Below, piece after piece: positions 1 to 5,739 of a stretch of DNA of 9,510 nt (its first letter is position 1; each line of letters opens with the position of its first letter). A program made the translations under genes and the position numbers. Origin of the DNA: Halieaceae bacterium (lineage in GTDB: Bacteria; Pseudomonadota; Gammaproteobacteria; Pseudomonadales; Halieaceae); assembly GCA_011524755.1 (NCBI GenBank), contig WTJR01000049.1:1-9510 (forward strand), written 5' to 3'. Below the pieces are notes generated by a model that was given only the letters and a program-made list of their open reading frames with translations, was not told where the DNA came from and did not search any database.

Positions 1-533
1 CGTCAATCACCGGCGAAATCGTCATGAACGATGTGTTTGTGCCCGCTGAGAATCACCTCCCCAATGTCGAGGGATTGAAGGGCCCGTTTGGGTGTCTGAA
101 TAATGCTCGTTACGGCATCGCGTGGGGTGCACTGGGCGCCGCAGAAACCTGTTGGCAAACGGCGCGTCAGTACACATTGGATCGACAACAATTCGATGTG
201 CCGCTCGCAAGCAAGCAGCTAATACAACTCAAACTTGCCAACATGCAGACTGAAATTGGCATCGGCCTTCAGGCCTGTCACAGGGCCGGTGTCTTGATGA
301 GCGACGGTGCGATATCACCGGATCTAATCAGTCTGATTAAACGAAATTCCTGTGGCAAAGCACTGCAAATTGCCCGGGATGCCAGAGACATGCTGGGTGG
401 GAACGGTATTTCTGGCGATTTTCCCGTCATACGGCACATGTTGAACCTGGAAGTTGTGAATACCTACGAGGGCACTCATGACGTTCATGCGTTAATATTG
501 GGACGCAGCCAAACCGGCATATCCGCCTTTTAA
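1..533 (+). CDS. gcdH: Glutaryl-CoA dehydrogenase, C-terminal part (5' truncated by window edge)
   Basis: FAD-dependent acyl-CoA dehydrogenase that oxidises and decarboxylates glutaryl-CoA to crotonyl-CoA, late in lysine, tryptophan and some aromatic degradation. The frame is open from base 3, so the methionine codon at 24 is internal (MNDVFVP corresponds to the MDGVEVP region of the human enzyme). About 176 C-terminal residues are present, covering the end of the beta domain and the C-terminal helical domain. Landmarks are GPFGCLNNARYGIAWG, ARQYTLDRQQF, SLIKRNSCGKAL, RDMLGGNGIS and NTYEGTHDVHALILGR; the Glu of YEGTHD (codon 468-470) is the family's catalytic base. The match to human GCDH runs to the C-terminus without gaps that I can see, which separates it from generic acyl-CoA dehydrogenases. 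Its TAA stop (531-533) forms part of the Shine-Dalgarno sequence of the next gene, indicating co-transcription. The FAD-binding N-terminal half lies outside the window. Confidence 0.95.
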   Translation, partial: SITGEIVMNDVFVPAENHLPNVEGLKGPFGCLNNARYGIAWGALGAAETCWQTARQYTLDRQQFDVPLASKQLIQLKLANMQTEIGIGLQACHRAGVLMSDGAISPDLISLIKRNSCGKALQIARDARDMLGGNGISGDFPVIRHMLNLEVVNTYEGTHDVHALILGRSQTGISAF

Positions 534-537
534 GGAG
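531..537 (+). promoter_or_regulatory. Shine-Dalgarno TAAGGAG overlapping the gcdH stop codon
   Basis: TAAGGAG begins with the gcdH stop codon and sits 5 nt before the GTG start at 543. Identical TAAGGAG with identical 5-nt spacing precedes the second DAHP synthase (1699-1705, GTG at 1711). This supports the GTG starts of both paralogues and suggests that translation of the first is coupled to termination of gcdH. Confidence 0.75.
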
Positions 538-542
538 TTGTT

Positions 543-1589
543 GTGTCCCCCACAGACGTGTCTGCCATCGACGATGTTCGAATCGATGGCATCAATGACC
601 TCGTTGCCCCCAACGAAATTATCAGTCGCTACCCCGTTTCGGAGGCGACGACTTCGTTAATCAGATCGACGCGAGCCAAAATCGCAGCCATCATGCGTGG
701 CGAAGATGAACGTCTTCTCGTGGTCATAGGCCCCTGCTCCATCCATGATTCCCAAGCGGCGCTCGAGTACGCGACGCGATTGATGCATGTCCGTGAGCAA
801 TATGCTGACAAACTCGAAATCGTCATGCGAACCTACTTTGAGAAGCCCCGAACGAGCTTGGGCTGGAAGGGGTACATCAACGACCCTCACATTGATGGTA
901 GCTTTGAGATTAACCAAGGCTTGGCGCTAGCTCGCGAACTGCTACTGACCATTAATGATATGGGCATGCCCACGGCGGGTGAATTCCTGGACACCATCAC
1001 GCCGCAGTATGTGGCCGACCTGATGTCGTGGGGAGCCATTGGCGCCCGAACCACAGAGAGCCAAAATCATCGACAGCTGGCATCGGGTCTTTCCTGCCCC
1101 GTCGGATTTAAAAATGGAACCGAGGGCAATGTTCAGATTGCTGTAGACGCCATTCGAGCCGCTGGCGCTAGCCATCATTTCCTATCCGTGACCAAGACTG
1201 GCTCAGCGGCGATTGTAAAAACGACCGGAAATGCAGACTGCCACCTTATTTTGCGCGGCGGGCTGAAGCCCAACTACGACGCAGCAAGTGTCCGAGAAGC
1301 CGAGCTCCTATTGGAAAATGCAGGTTTAAATACAGGCCTCATGGTTGACTGTAGTCACGCCAATAGCCAGAAAGACCACGCGAAGCAAATTGGTGTGTGT
1401 CAAAGCATCGTGGATCAACGACGCGAGGGGCACTCACCCATTCGCGGCGTCATGATTGAAAGTCACCTCGTGGGCGGCAACCAAGCCATCGCGGCGCGTG
1501 ATGAGCTTACCTATGGCAAAAGCATTACCGACGCCTGCCTCGGCTGGGCGGATAGTGAGATGCTGTTAAGTGCGCTCGCCGAGGGGTGA
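543..1589 (+). CDS. aroG: 3-deoxy-7-phosphoheptulonate (DAHP) synthase, class I, first tandem copy
   Basis: Condenses phosphoenolpyruvate with erythrose-4-phosphate to DAHP, the first step of the shikimate pathway; cytosolic. 348 residues, the usual AroF/G/H length, aligning to E. coli AroG with a constant offset of +4. Metal ligands are Cys65 (GPCSIHD), His272 (DCSHANS), Glu306 (MIESHLV) and Asp330 (SITDAC). The substrate site includes KPRT (101-104), Arg169 in GARTTES, Lys190 in GFKNGT and Arg238 in LRGG. The effector pocket matches AroG as I recall it: Asp10, Asp11, Pro154, Gln155, Leu183, Ser184, Phe213, Ser215, Val225. Ser215 (Gly in AroF) argues for phenylalanine rather than tyrosine sensing; that is an inference. 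The GTG start is set by TAAGGAG 5 nt upstream and is shared by the paralogue at 1711. The gene follows gcdH by 9 nt, so it is probably in its operon. The symbol marks the family; the isozyme type is not proven. Confidence 0.95.
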   Translation: MSPTDVSAIDDVRIDGINDLVAPNEIISRYPVSEATTSLIRSTRAKIAAIMRGEDERLLVVIGPCSIHDSQAALEYATRLMHVREQYADKLEIVMRTYFEKPRTSLGWKGYINDPHIDGSFEINQGLALARELLLTINDMGMPTAGEFLDTITPQYVADLMSWGAIGARTTESQNHRQLASGLSCPVGFKNGTEGNVQIAVDAIRAAGASHHFLSVTKTGSAAIVKTTGNADCHLILRGGLKPNYDAASVREAELLLENAGLNTGLMVDCSHANSQKDHAKQIGVCQSIVDQRREGHSPIRGVMIESHLVGGNQAIAARDELTYGKSITDACLGWADSEMLLSALAEG

Positions 1590-1710
1590 TCGGACCACCA
1601 CGTCCTCTGTAGTCCAAGCCAAGCTTCCCGTGTTTCCAGCGGACACGCACCGTGTAAAGACAGTACTATCGGGGCAGAACAGGCCTTGCAGCAATCACTA
1701 AGGAGCCGCC
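1590..1710 (+). promoter_or_regulatory. Spacer between the DAHP synthase genes with a weak candidate promoter
   Basis: This 121-nt non-coding gap separates the tandem paralogues. A weak sigma-70-like pair is visible: CGGACA (1640-1645) and TACTAT (1664-1669), 18 nt apart, each 4 of 6 to consensus. A short inverted repeat, ACACG-CAC-CGTGT (1643-1655), lies in the promoter spacer and could be an operator half or chance. No U-tract hairpin follows the first gene, so read-through from gcdH is also possible. TAAGGAG (1699-1705) is the ribosome binding site of the second copy. Confidence 0.3.
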
Positions 1711-2757
1711 GTGTCCCTCACAGACGTGTCTGCTATCGACGACGTCCGAATCGAAAGTATCGATAGCCTTGTTGCGCCCGATACGGTTATCGCGCGCTTC
1801 CCCGTTTCAGAAACCGTAACCACGCTGATCAAGACAACCCGCACCAAAATCGCCAACATCATGCGTGGCGACGATGAGCGACTGCTTGTGGTGATTGGCC
1901 CCTGCTCTATTCACGATGCTAGTGCTGCTCGCGAATACGCGGCAAAACTCATGCGCTTGCGCGAGAAATACGCAGACAAGCTTGAGATCGTGATGCGAGC
2001 CTATTTTGAAAAGCCAAGGACGAGCTTGGGCTGGAAGGGTTACATCAATGATCCGTACCTTGATGGCAGTTTTAAGATCAACGAGGGCTTGGCGCTCGCC
2101 CGCGAGCTATTGCTCGAAATCAACAACATGGGATTGCCTACAGCAGGGGAGCTGTTAGACGCCGTTTCTCCCCAATATATTGCTGATTTAATGTCATGGG
2201 GTGCCATCGGTGCTCGAACGACAGAAAGTCAAAACCACCGGCAATTTGCATCAGGCGTCTCCTGCCCCATTGGCTTTAAAAATGGCACTGAAGGCAACGT
2301 CCAGATTGCCGTCGATGCCATTCGAGCAGCGGCGGCCAGCCACCACTTTCTTTCGGTGACAAAGACAGGTGCAGCGGCCATCGTGAAGACAACTGGAAAT
2401 GCTGACTGCCATCTCATTTTGCGCGGTGGTCTTAAACCGAACTACGACACCGCAAGCGTCCGCGAGGCGGAACTCCTTCTAGAAAACGCGGGCCTGAATA
2501 CGGGCCTCATGATCGACTGTAGTCATGCCAACAGTCAGAAGGACCACGCGAAACAGATTAGCGTGTGTCAGAGCATTGTCGATCAACGTCGCTCTGGAGA
2601 CTCTCCCATCCGAGGAGTGATGATTGAAAGCCACCTAGTTGGAGGCAATCAGGTCATCGGGGCGCCTGAAATGCTTACCTACGGCCAAAGTATCACTGAC
2701 GCCTGTTTGGGATGGGAAGACAGTGAAATGCTTCTGGAGACATTGGCCAGCGGCTGA
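1711..2757 (+). CDS. aroG: 3-deoxy-7-phosphoheptulonate (DAHP) synthase, class I, second tandem copy
   Basis: Same reaction and length (348 residues) as the gene just upstream. My column count finds 59 differences and no gaps, about 83% identity. All catalytic residues are kept: Cys65, Lys101, Arg103, Arg169, Lys190, Arg238, His272, Glu306, Asp330. Differences cluster in residues 11-50 and 71-160 and near the C-terminus (311-348), whereas 161-310 has only ten. Within or beside the recalled effector pocket the copies differ at 151-153 (Ala-Val-Ser here, Thr-Ile-Thr upstream) and 183 (Val here, Leu upstream); Ser184 and Ser215 are conserved. Both copies therefore look active and probably bind a similar effector, with possibly different affinity. 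The GTG start follows TAAGGAG at 5 nt. Synonymous divergence is extensive, so the duplication is not recent. It may have its own promoter in the 121-nt gap. Confidence 0.95.
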   Translation: MSLTDVSAIDDVRIESIDSLVAPDTVIARFPVSETVTTLIKTTRTKIANIMRGDDERLLVVIGPCSIHDASAAREYAAKLMRLREKYADKLEIVMRAYFEKPRTSLGWKGYINDPYLDGSFKINEGLALARELLLEINNMGLPTAGELLDAVSPQYIADLMSWGAIGARTTESQNHRQFASGVSCPIGFKNGTEGNVQIAVDAIRAAAASHHFLSVTKTGAAAIVKTTGNADCHLILRGGLKPNYDTASVREAELLLENAGLNTGLMIDCSHANSQKDHAKQISVCQSIVDQRRSGDSPIRGVMIESHLVGGNQVIGAPEMLTYGQSITDACLGWEDSEMLLETLASG

Positions 2758-2763
2758 CAAATA

Positions 2764-2798
2764 TCCCGTTGCGGGACCGGCAGTTGCGTCTGTCTTTT
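2764..2798 (+). terminator. Candidate weak terminator after the second DAHP synthase
   Basis: Two small stems follow the stop codon. TCCCG-TTG-CGGGA (2764-2776) is perfect but has no U-tract. GGCAG-TTGCGT-CTGTC (2779-2794, one G-U pair) is followed by TTTT (2795-2798). The stems are short and the T-run is minimal, so intrinsic termination is only a possibility, and much weaker than the two clear terminators elsewhere in the window. Confidence 0.35.
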
Positions 2799-2837
2799 GA
2801 TGCACACTTCACATTATGCAAAGTCTAGCCTTGGACA

Positions 2838-2858
2838 AAATGATTCAAATAATCATTT
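2838..2858. repeat. Perfect 8-bp AT-rich inverted repeat in the convergent spacer
   Basis: AAATGATT (2838-2845), a 5-nt spacer CAAAT, then AATCATTT (2851-2858). The arms are exact reverse complements. With few G/C pairs and no following U-tract it is a poor terminator, and its dyad form is closer to a protein-binding site. It lies between the ends of two convergent genes, where an operator would be unexpected. A purine-rich GAGGAAGG (2862-2869) follows, but no start codon is found at a suitable distance. Confidence 0.35.
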
Positions 2859-2925
2859 AACGAGGAAGGTATCGGCAGGTCGGTCCGCGGGGCTGCCTCA
2901 ACCGTCAAAGCACCCAACGCTGTCG

Positions 2926-3591
2926 TCAGGCAAAATCAGGAGCGACAATCGGACCATCGTTTTCGTCTGACTCGATAAGTTCGATGATGGGCTGGTTAAA
3001 ACCTCGCTTAAGTCCTGCTAAAGAGCGTCGATTCTTACCCATCATGGGTGCCGCTGTCGCGAGCCCCATCTCCTCCAACTCCTCTAATGCGGCGACCCCG
3101 TCCACCACCTCTAGCTCCAGTGCCCGCTCAGCGGTCAAACGCTCGCCTGTCAGCAAGCTCGCCCTAATTGCCTTTGGGCTTAACTTGCTGCAGACCAATT
3201 CGTTCATACGCACGGTCAGCGTCATATTGAGATCGACCTCTGGCAAACAGAAAAAGCCTCGATCGGACCGCATCACGCTGTAGTCGGAAGCGAGCACGAT
3301 CATCGCGCCAAGACCGAACGCGTGCCCGGTCACGAGCGAGACGACTGGAAAAGGCGCGTCCAAGAGTCGTGCTAATACTCGCATACACAACTCGGTGAAC
3401 TGCTTATCTTCGCTCGCCATTAAATATTCGAGATCAAGCCCTTGACTGAAGTTCTTACCTTCACCCGAGAGGAGCAAAACTTCGCATTCGTCATCGGCAA
3501 TCGCCGCAGAGATAGCATCATCAAATTGACCCAAGGTCACTGGATTGAAGCGGCCCTCGCCTTCGAACATATGTCGGTGAATAGTCGGCAT
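2926..3591 (-). CDS. Crotonase-fold protein, probably enoyl-CoA isomerase-like
   Basis: 221 residues from the ATG at 3591, preceded by AAGAGA about 7 nt upstream; a TTG 11 codons further out (3624) lacks a good ribosome site. The crotonase fold is shown by oxyanion-hole segments SGEGKNFSQGLDLEYL (42-57) and GHAFGLGAMIVLASDY (89-104). At the position of Glu144 of rat enoyl-CoA hydratase there is Met97, while the Glu164 equivalent is kept as Glu118 in CLPEVDL. A single acidic residue there is the pattern of delta3,delta2-enoyl-CoA isomerases, and MRSDRGFFCLPEVDL resembles plant peroxisomal ECI proteins. The probable role is therefore moving a double bond during beta-oxidation of unsaturated acyl chains; the exact substrate is not shown. 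It is short for the family (usually about 240-260), and the C-terminal tail is acidic (ESDEND). It is divergent from the transaldolase gene and convergent with the DAHP synthases. Confidence 0.8.
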   Translation of the reverse strand: MPTIHRHMFEGEGRFNPVTLGQFDDAISAAIADDECEVLLLSGEGKNFSQGLDLEYLMASEDKQFTELCMRVLARLLDAPFPVVSLVTGHAFGLGAMIVLASDYSVMRSDRGFFCLPEVDLNMTLTVRMNELVCSKLSPKAIRASLLTGERLTAERALELEVVDGVAALEELEEMGLATAAPMMGKNRRSLAGLKRGFNQPIIELIESDENDGPIVAPDFA

Positions 3592-3632
3592 CGTACGTCT
3601 CTTAAAATGACAATGTGGTCGCAAATACTACA

Positions 3633-3684
3633 GGAGTTAAAGGGTAATGAGATAAACTCCGGGCCTAACTGAAGTTAAGCCCGG
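3633..3684. promoter_or_regulatory. Palindromic leader/operator region between the crotonase and transaldolase genes
   Basis: A 26-bp imperfect palindrome spans 3659-3684: CCGGGC-C-TAAC, loop TGAA, GTTA-A-GCCCGG. It has ten pairs and one mismatch, and ends 11 nt before the transaldolase ATG. In + strand RNA the mismatch is C-A; in - strand RNA it becomes a U-G wobble, giving 11 continuous pairs. A second inverted repeat, GGAGTT (3633-3638) with AACTCC (3655-3660), shares two bases with it, so the two stems partly exclude each other. The region is the 104-bp divergent spacer, so it could be an operator serving both genes, an RNA structure near the weak transaldolase ribosome site (TGGAA), or a terminator of antisense transcription. 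No clear promoter hexamers were found. Confidence 0.5.
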
Positions 3685-3695
3685 CTGGAATTCAA

Positions 3696-4601
3696 ATGAC
3701 GAAACTTGATCAACTCGCAGCGATGAGTACGGTTGTTGCTGACACTGGAGATATCGACGCTATCGCTCAACTCAAGCCCGTTGACGCGACGACGAACCCC
3801 TCGCTCCTGTTGAAAGCGACGGGCCTGGAACGTTTTGCTGAAGATGTCAGTGCGTTGAAAGGATCGCAAAACGCCGCCGACGAATTCGCTGTTCGCGTCG
3901 GTTCTCAAATTGTTGAGCTAGTGCCCGGCGTCATCAGTACAGAAGTCGATGCTCGACTGTCGTTTGATACTGACCAGACCATTGCAAAAGCCGAGAGCTT
4001 GATTGATCAATACGCCAAGGTGGGCATTGATTCCAGCCGCGTGCTCATCAAAATTGCATCCACCTGGGAAGGTATTCGTGCGGCAGCCGAACTCGAGAAG
4101 CGAGGTATCCACTGCAACCTCACCCTACTCTTTGGCTTTGAGCAAGCGCGAGCCTGCGCTGATGCCGGTGTCTTCCTGATTTCTCCGTTTGTGGGTCGTA
4201 TTACGGACTGGTACAAGGCGAATACCGACATCAGCATCGACAGCCCAGAACAAGATCCGGGCGTGCAATCGGTACGGCGCATTTACACCCATTACAAAAC
4301 GCATGGATACGAGACCGTCGTTATGGGTGCCAGCTTCCGCAATACCGGTCAAATCGAAGCGCTGGCGGGGTGCGATCGCCTGACCATCGCACCTGACTTA
4401 CTCAATGAGCTGGGTCAAAGCGACGGTGAGTTACCTCGAGCCCTAGTGAGCCCGAGCGAACGAGAAGCCGCTCCAGACGCCATTGCAGAAGCTGAGTTTC
4501 GGTTTGAGCACAACGAAAGTGCAATGGCGAGTGAAAAACTCGCAGACGGCATTCGCAGGTTTGTTGTTGATCAGCGCAAGCTCGAGGACGCCCTAGCCTA
4601 G
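3696..4601 (+). CDS. tal: Transaldolase (TalB type)
   Basis: Transfers a dihydroxyacetone unit between sedoheptulose-7-phosphate and glyceraldehyde-3-phosphate, giving fructose-6-phosphate and erythrose-4-phosphate in the non-oxidative pentose phosphate pathway; cytosolic. 301 residues. Landmarks: VVADTGDI with Asp16 (E. coli TalB Asp17), DATTNPSLLLKA, STEVDARLSFD with Glu83 (Glu96), LIKIASTWEGIRAA with the Schiff-base Lys119 (Lys132), NLTLLFGFEQA, LISPFVGRITDWYK with Ser163, Phe165 and Arg168, and VVMGASFRNTGQI. All catalytic residues are present. It is about 13 residues shorter than TalB between the N-terminal DATTNP segment and the LVPG segment, in a helical region outside the active site. 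The ATG at 3696 has only a weak Shine-Dalgarno (TGGAA) and lies 11 nt after a stable palindrome. Erythrose-4-phosphate links it to the two DAHP synthases upstream. A bidirectional terminator follows. Confidence 0.96.
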   Translation: MTKLDQLAAMSTVVADTGDIDAIAQLKPVDATTNPSLLLKATGLERFAEDVSALKGSQNAADEFAVRVGSQIVELVPGVISTEVDARLSFDTDQTIAKAESLIDQYAKVGIDSSRVLIKIASTWEGIRAAAELEKRGIHCNLTLLFGFEQARACADAGVFLISPFVGRITDWYKANTDISIDSPEQDPGVQSVRRIYTHYKTHGYETVVMGASFRNTGQIEALAGCDRLTIAPDLLNELGQSDGELPRALVSPSEREAAPDAIAEAEFRFEHNESAMASEKLADGIRRFVVDQRKLEDALA

Positions 4602-4679
4602 TCTGCTCGCGAGATTGAGATAGAGCTTTTTACATTGCTCCACTGAAGGGCTCAGATGGTACTGCTCAGAAAAAAATCC

Positions 4680-4707
4680 AAAAAAAAGCGCCGTAAGGCG
4701 CTTTTTT
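4680..4707. terminator. Bidirectional rho-independent terminator
   Basis: GCGCC (4688-4692), loop GTAA, GGCGC (4697-4701), flanked by an A-run (4680-4687) and a T-run (4702-4707). The A and T runs can extend the stem to 11 pairs. It serves the transaldolase transcript on the + strand and the convergent crotonase transcript on the - strand, whose stop codon lies 35 bp away. Confidence 0.92.
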
Positions 4708-4741
4708 GTAAGTCCCTGACTACCTGAAGAAGAGCCAATAA

Positions 4742-5524
4742 CTACTTGAAGTTAGCCGCCCGCTTTTCAAAGTATGCCGCAACGGCCTCTAGCTGATTTG
4801 GCTTGTAGATGATCTCTGTTTGCTCGACAGATTCAGCGAGCAACAACTCGGCATCGGTCGCATCACCCATGCTATTCGAGATGCGCTTGGCTGCGCGAAT
4901 CGCCTCCGGATTCTTGCCTGCTATCTCATGCGCTAGCGCCAATGCGCGACTGAGCGGGTCATCATTGACCTCGGTCGCAAAACCAAAGCCCTGAGCCTCA
5001 ACACCCGAAAACATTTCGTTGGTGTAGACAAGCCGGCGAAGAATATCGTCGCGAACGTTCCCTCTCCACAGTGGATACCCGGACATATCGGGCACGAGTC
5101 CCCATCGCATTTCCATGACTGCACAACGGGTCTCTGGATGAATGATCTTAATATCCGACCCAGCCATCAGCTGCATCCCGCCGCCGAGGCAAACACCGTG
5201 AACTGCCGAGATCACGGGGACGGATAACTGTCGCCAGCCCCACCCTAGGTGCTGAACCCCGTTTGCCTTGCCATGCGTTCGGGGCACTAGGTCGGTAGGT
5301 GCATCATCACTGAGCCCAAAACTCCCAAGATCAAGACCTGCACAGAACGCCTTTCCCTCACCACTCAAGACAATCACGCGAATACTCGCGTCATCTGCGA
5401 GCTCGGCGAGCGCCGCTGTGATGCCCTCGAACATAGCAGGATCAAGCGCATTCATTTTGTCGGGCCGATTCAAGCGGACGTGACATACACCCCCATCAGT
5501 AGACATCAATACTCGGTCGTTCAT
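4742..5524 (-). CDS. Enoyl-CoA hydratase/isomerase family protein (crotonase superfamily)
   Basis: 260 residues if started at the ATG at 5524 (MNDRVLMS), the usual family start; a TTG ten codons upstream (5554) is possible but adds an atypical extension. Numbering below is from that TTG. Domain landmarks: VRLNRPDKMNALDPAMF (26-42), oxyanion segments GEGKAFCAGLDL (65-76) and GVCLGGGMQLMAGSD (120-134), and AVMEMRWGLVPDMSG (145-159). At the two hydratase glutamates it has Gln128 (for Glu144) and Glu148 (for Glu164), plus Asp156 where dienoyl-CoA isomerase has its catalytic Asp204. A plain 2-enoyl-CoA hydratase role is therefore doubtful; isomerase or another acyl-CoA reaction is likely. It is divergent from the aldehyde dehydrogenase gene and ends at a shared terminator. 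A 12-codon frame overlaps its start as ATGA. Family assignment is firm, substrate unknown. Confidence 0.88.
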   Translation of the reverse strand: MNDRVLMSTDGGVCHVRLNRPDKMNALDPAMFEGITAALAELADDASIRVIVLSGEGKAFCAGLDLGSFGLSDDAPTDLVPRTHGKANGVQHLGWGWRQLSVPVISAVHGVCLGGGMQLMAGSDIKIIHPETRCAVMEMRWGLVPDMSGYPLWRGNVRDDILRRLVYTNEMFSGVEAQGFGFATEVNDDPLSRALALAHEIAGKNPEAIRAAKRISNSMGDATDAELLLAESVEQTEIIYKPNQLEAVAAYFEKRAANFK

Positions 5525-5559
5525 TCCAAAACTCGCTCTTGTCGTTTTTGCCAAAGCAT
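5521..5559 (-). CDS. Possible 12-codon leader frame overlapping the crotonase start
   Basis: An ATG at 5559 opens a 12-codon frame (MLWQKRQERVLE) whose TGA stop overlaps the crotonase ATG as ATGA at 5524-5521. GAGGT lies about 4 nt before this ATG and is the best Shine-Dalgarno near the crotonase gene, whereas the crotonase ATG itself has only a weak one. Ribosomes may initiate here and re-initiate on the crotonase ATG. The same GAGGT is also 9 nt before an in-frame TTG at 5554, so direct initiation of a 270-residue protein is the alternative. The peptide resembles nothing I recognise. Confidence 0.3.
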   Translation of the reverse strand: MLWQKRQERVLE

Positions 5560-5739
5560 AGCGACCTCACCGCAACGCGGCAATCACGCGTCGGTGACCA
5601 GCTCGATCCGCGCCAGAAAAGGCCCTAAAAGCGCACGAAAAAGGCAGATAACAGCCCGTAATAGACCATCAAAAGTCCATTGCATTGGCGTCCCCACGGC
5701 GTTACTGTTTTTGGCTACATCAACAATAACGAGGCAATC
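5525..5739. promoter_or_regulatory. Divergent intergenic region, crotonase / aldehyde dehydrogenase
   Basis: 215 bp between divergent starts, so promoters for both genes should lie here. I see only weak hexamers, such as TTGCAT with TACTGT about 17 nt downstream on the + strand near 5680-5705, matching consensus poorly. No strong palindrome is present, only the small CCGC-AAC-GCGG stem. On the - strand a 33-codon frame (5685 to 5584) encodes a hydrophobic peptide; its ribosome site is weak and it is not called as a gene. TAACGAGG ending at 5734 is the ribosome site of the aldehyde dehydrogenase. Confidence 0.45.

Noticed and set aside
1653..1670. TyrR-box-like TGTAAA before the second DAHP synthase
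   Set aside because: The left half matches TGTAAA exactly, but the right half should read TTTACA after 6 nt and reads ACTATC, lacking the required C. One half-site is not enough evidence for TyrR control.
543..2757. Recent gene conversion between the two DAHP synthase copies
   Set aside because: The conserved protein segment (residues 161-310) still shows many synonymous base changes, so selection on the protein explains it better.
3592..3624. Eleven-residue N-terminal extension of the first crotonase from a TTG
   Set aside because: The extension has no family resemblance and the ATG at 3591 has a better placed purine-rich ribosome site.
3442..3672. 76-residue + strand reading frame antisense to the first crotonase
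   Set aside because: It lies mostly opposite a well supported gene and has no recognisable domain; it looks like a shadow frame.
5680..5739. Twenty-residue N-terminal extension of the aldehyde dehydrogenase
   Set aside because: GAGG sits 5 nt before the ATG at 5740, and the upstream residues do not resemble the family.
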